A stretch of 64,000 nt of DNA. It comes from Arcobacter sp. F155 (GTDB lineage: Bacteria > Campylobacterota > Campylobacteria > Campylobacterales > Arcobacteraceae). The stretch lies in assembly GCF_004116455.1 (NCBI RefSeq), contig NZ_PDJU01000001.1, forward strand, positions 62,001 through 126,000, given 5' to 3'. Numbering within the stretch: the stretch's first letter is position 1; each line of letters starts with the position of its first letter. The notes below the pieces were generated by a model. The model did not search any database, was not told where the DNA came from, and was given only the letters and a program-made list of their open reading frames with translations. The position numbers were made by a program, and so were the translations under genes. This document shows positions 62,987-64,000 of the stretch, piece after piece.

Positions 62987-63043
62987 TACTTGTTAAGTGC
63001 AAGTATAATTGAGCTAAACTTAATTACTTGTTAAAGACAAGTA
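62987..63043. promoter_or_regulatory. Two MarR-type operators between SDR and marR genes
   Basis: TACTTGTTAAGTGCAAGTA (62987-63005) and TACTTGTTAAAGACAAGTA (63025-63043) are two copies of one 19-bp palindrome. The first covers the SDR promoter region (minus-strand TATACT), the second the region upstream of the marR -10. The divergent MarR repressor is the obvious ligand. Confidence 0.8.
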
Positions 63044-63057
63044 TTAGTAAAATATGT

Positions 63058-63063
63058 TATAAT
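63058..63063 (+). promoter_or_regulatory. -10 box immediately before marR
   Basis: TATAAT ends 5 bases before the marR ATG (63069). The expected transcription start falls at or next to the A of ATG, so the mRNA is probably leaderless. Confidence 0.6.
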
Positions 63064-63068
63064 TTTTT

Positions 63069-63500
63069 ATGGAAAAACAAAATTTCGAACTACAAAAGTC
63101 TTTAGGGTACCACTTTAATATAATATTTATAAATATTAAAAAGTCAATGGAAATAAAACTAAAAGATTATAATTTAACTCACTTACAATTTAGTATTTTA
63201 ATTAACTTATATAAAAATAATGTCACAACACAAAAAGAGTTATTGAAATATACTTATGGTGATGAAACAAGTATTACAAGACTAGTTGATAGATTAGAAT
63301 CAAAAGGCTACTTAAAAAGAGTACAATCACCAGAAGATAAAAGAAAAAAAATGCTTCTTTTAACAGAAGAAGGGGGTATTTTAACTGAAGAGTTGATTAC
63401 TAGTGCAAAAAAAGTAAATAGCGAAATAACAGCTAACTTAAGTAAAGAAGAGTCTACACTACTTTTAGAGTTATTACAAAAAATAGATATCTCTATGTAA
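63069..63500 (+). CDS. MarR-family transcriptional regulator
   Basis: 143 residues with a winged HTH: TQKELLKYTYGDETSITRLVDRLESKGYLKRVQSPEDKRKKMLLLTEEG, where the wing residues DKRKK are typical MarR. N- and C-terminal helices form the dimer. No ribosome site precedes the ATG, but the N terminus from this Met fits the family. It likely represses itself and the divergent SDR gene through the twin palindromes. The ligand is unknown. Confidence 0.93.
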   Translation: MEKQNFELQKSLGYHFNIIFINIKKSMEIKLKDYNLTHLQFSILINLYKNNVTTQKELLKYTYGDETSITRLVDRLESKGYLKRVQSPEDKRKKMLLLTEEGGILTEELITSAKKVNSEITANLSKEESTLLLELLQKIDISM

Positions 63501-63597
63501 TATCTTCATTTTAGATAAATAGGCAAGTTTACTAGATAATCATTATATTGTGATTTTATATTTTAATGTATACTTCTTTTTATAAAGGAGTGAAATC

Positions 63598-64000
63598 ATG
63601 AAAAAAAATCAAACATTATTATCTGTACTTGATTTAGTTCCAATCGGAGAAGGTTTTTCAATAGGTGATGCTTTAAAAAATAGTACAAAACTTGCCCAAG
63701 CAGTTGAAAACTTTGGGTTTACAAGATATTGGATTGCGGAACATCACAACTTTAATAATATAGCAAGTGCTGCTACTTCAGTTATTTTAAGTCATATTGG
63801 TGCAAATACAAAAAAAATAAGAATTGGTTCAGGTGGAATAATGCTTCCAAATCATTCTCCTTTAGTAATAGCCGAACAGTTTGGGACATTAGAGTCTTTA
63901 TATCCAAATAGAATTGATTTAGGATTGGGAAGGGCACCTGGGACAGACCAAAGAACAGCTATGGCTTTAAGAAAAGACAAAAATGATGGGTCTGATTTTC
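63598..64000 (+). CDS. LLM-class flavin-dependent oxidoreductase, 3' end outside window
   Basis: Start of a luciferase-like monooxygenase, 134 residues visible, open to the window edge. The N terminus ([19 protein letters not shown]), then [68 protein letters not shown] are the MsnO8/YhbW-like pattern of FMN-dependent oxidoreductases. AAAGGAG lies 8 bases before the ATG. It is on the same strand as marR, 97 bases downstream, and could be part of the same response. Confidence 0.92.
   Translation, partial: MKKNQTLLSVLDLVPIGEGFSIGDALKNSTKLAQAVENFGFTRYWIAEHHNFNNIASAATSVILSHIGANTKKIRIGSGGIMLPNHSPLVIAEQFGTLESLYPNRIDLGLGRAPGTDQRTAMALRKDKNDGSDF

Noticed and set aside
1-64000. CRISPR array, prophage, tRNA or rRNA genes
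   Set aside because: No regular repeat-spacer pattern, phage genes, integrase, or cloverleaf-like sequence was seen; gaps are too short for most of these.

Overview
The window is 64 kb of AT-rich, gene-dense chromosome. It best fits a Campylobacterota (Epsilonproteobacteria) of the Arcobacter group. The evidence is a hydABCDE hydrogenase cluster in Wolinella/Helicobacter order, long-form DapD, many chemoreceptors and sensor proteins, pentameric AAGGA-type ribosome sites, and promoters dominated by a TATAAT -10 box with little -35. The taxonomic call is inference from gene content and codon use; no rRNA is present. No tRNA, rRNA, CRISPR array or intact insertion sequence was seen. No stretch above 300 bases lacks a gene; the longest gaps (about 190-205 bases, at 11832-12022 and 59882-60087) hold regulatory signals described below.

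Region by region. (1) 1-7675: membrane-bound H2-uptake [NiFe] hydrogenase (hydA truncated by the window edge, hydB, hydC cytochrome b, hydD protease, hydE) and hypF. (2) 7768-13047: NSS-type transporter, an orphan small protein, a chemoreceptor with a Fur-box-like site, a DUF3817 membrane protein and a transposase-derived DNA-binding protein. (3) 13174-18403: hypB-C-D-E-X-A, the remaining NiFe maturation genes, including the CO-ligand enzyme HypX. (4) 18509-23146: branched-chain amino acid ABC importer livJ / livHMGF. (5) 23245-27635: TerB-like protein, ZapB/ZapA-like pair, pseudopilin, priA, dapD. (6) 27686-32711: copper export operon (copA, ArsR-type sensor, CopZ-like chaperone), an orphan membrane protein, and queD-pyrC. 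(7) 32890-41568: LysR-MFS pair, aat, a diguanylate cyclase, a Cache-domain chemoreceptor, and an AraC/GyrI regulator divergent from an aminotransferase. (8) 41675-48448: purine and uracil salvage (AzgA-type permease + PRTase; upp and uraA divergent), a voltage-gated cation channel with an unusually acidic filter, DUF423, YajQ. (9) 48608-54283: REC-PAS-PAS-HD-GYP protein, an OmpR/histidine kinase pair, a NUDT14-like Nudix enzyme and a Kv-type potassium channel. (10) 54284-63500: a six-gene operon (MFS, exported cyclophilin-like protein, cupin, Tat-leader alcohol dehydrogenase, MFS, lipoprotein metallo-hydrolase) divergent from yqhD and next to a YqhC-like AraC regulator, then an SDR/MarR pair with twin operators and a truncated luciferase-like oxidoreductase.

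How it fits together: hydrogenase genes in two loci 5.5 kb apart give a complete NiFe maturation route (HypA/B nickel, HypC/D/E/F cyanide, HypX carbon monoxide, HydD proteolysis), with HydE as a poorly understood extra that looks like a catalytically dead HypF relative. The last 10 kb looks like an aldehyde/reactive-electrophile response island. The most interesting points are: HydE as a degenerate HypF paralogue; a domesticated IS1595-type transposase divergent from hypBCDEXA with palindromes between them; two neighbouring exported proteins whose leaders were apparently added in front of an intact ancestral Shine-Dalgarno plus ATG; a natural calcium-type selectivity filter in a bacterial voltage-gated channel; and several two-copy operators that can be assigned to adjacent regulators.
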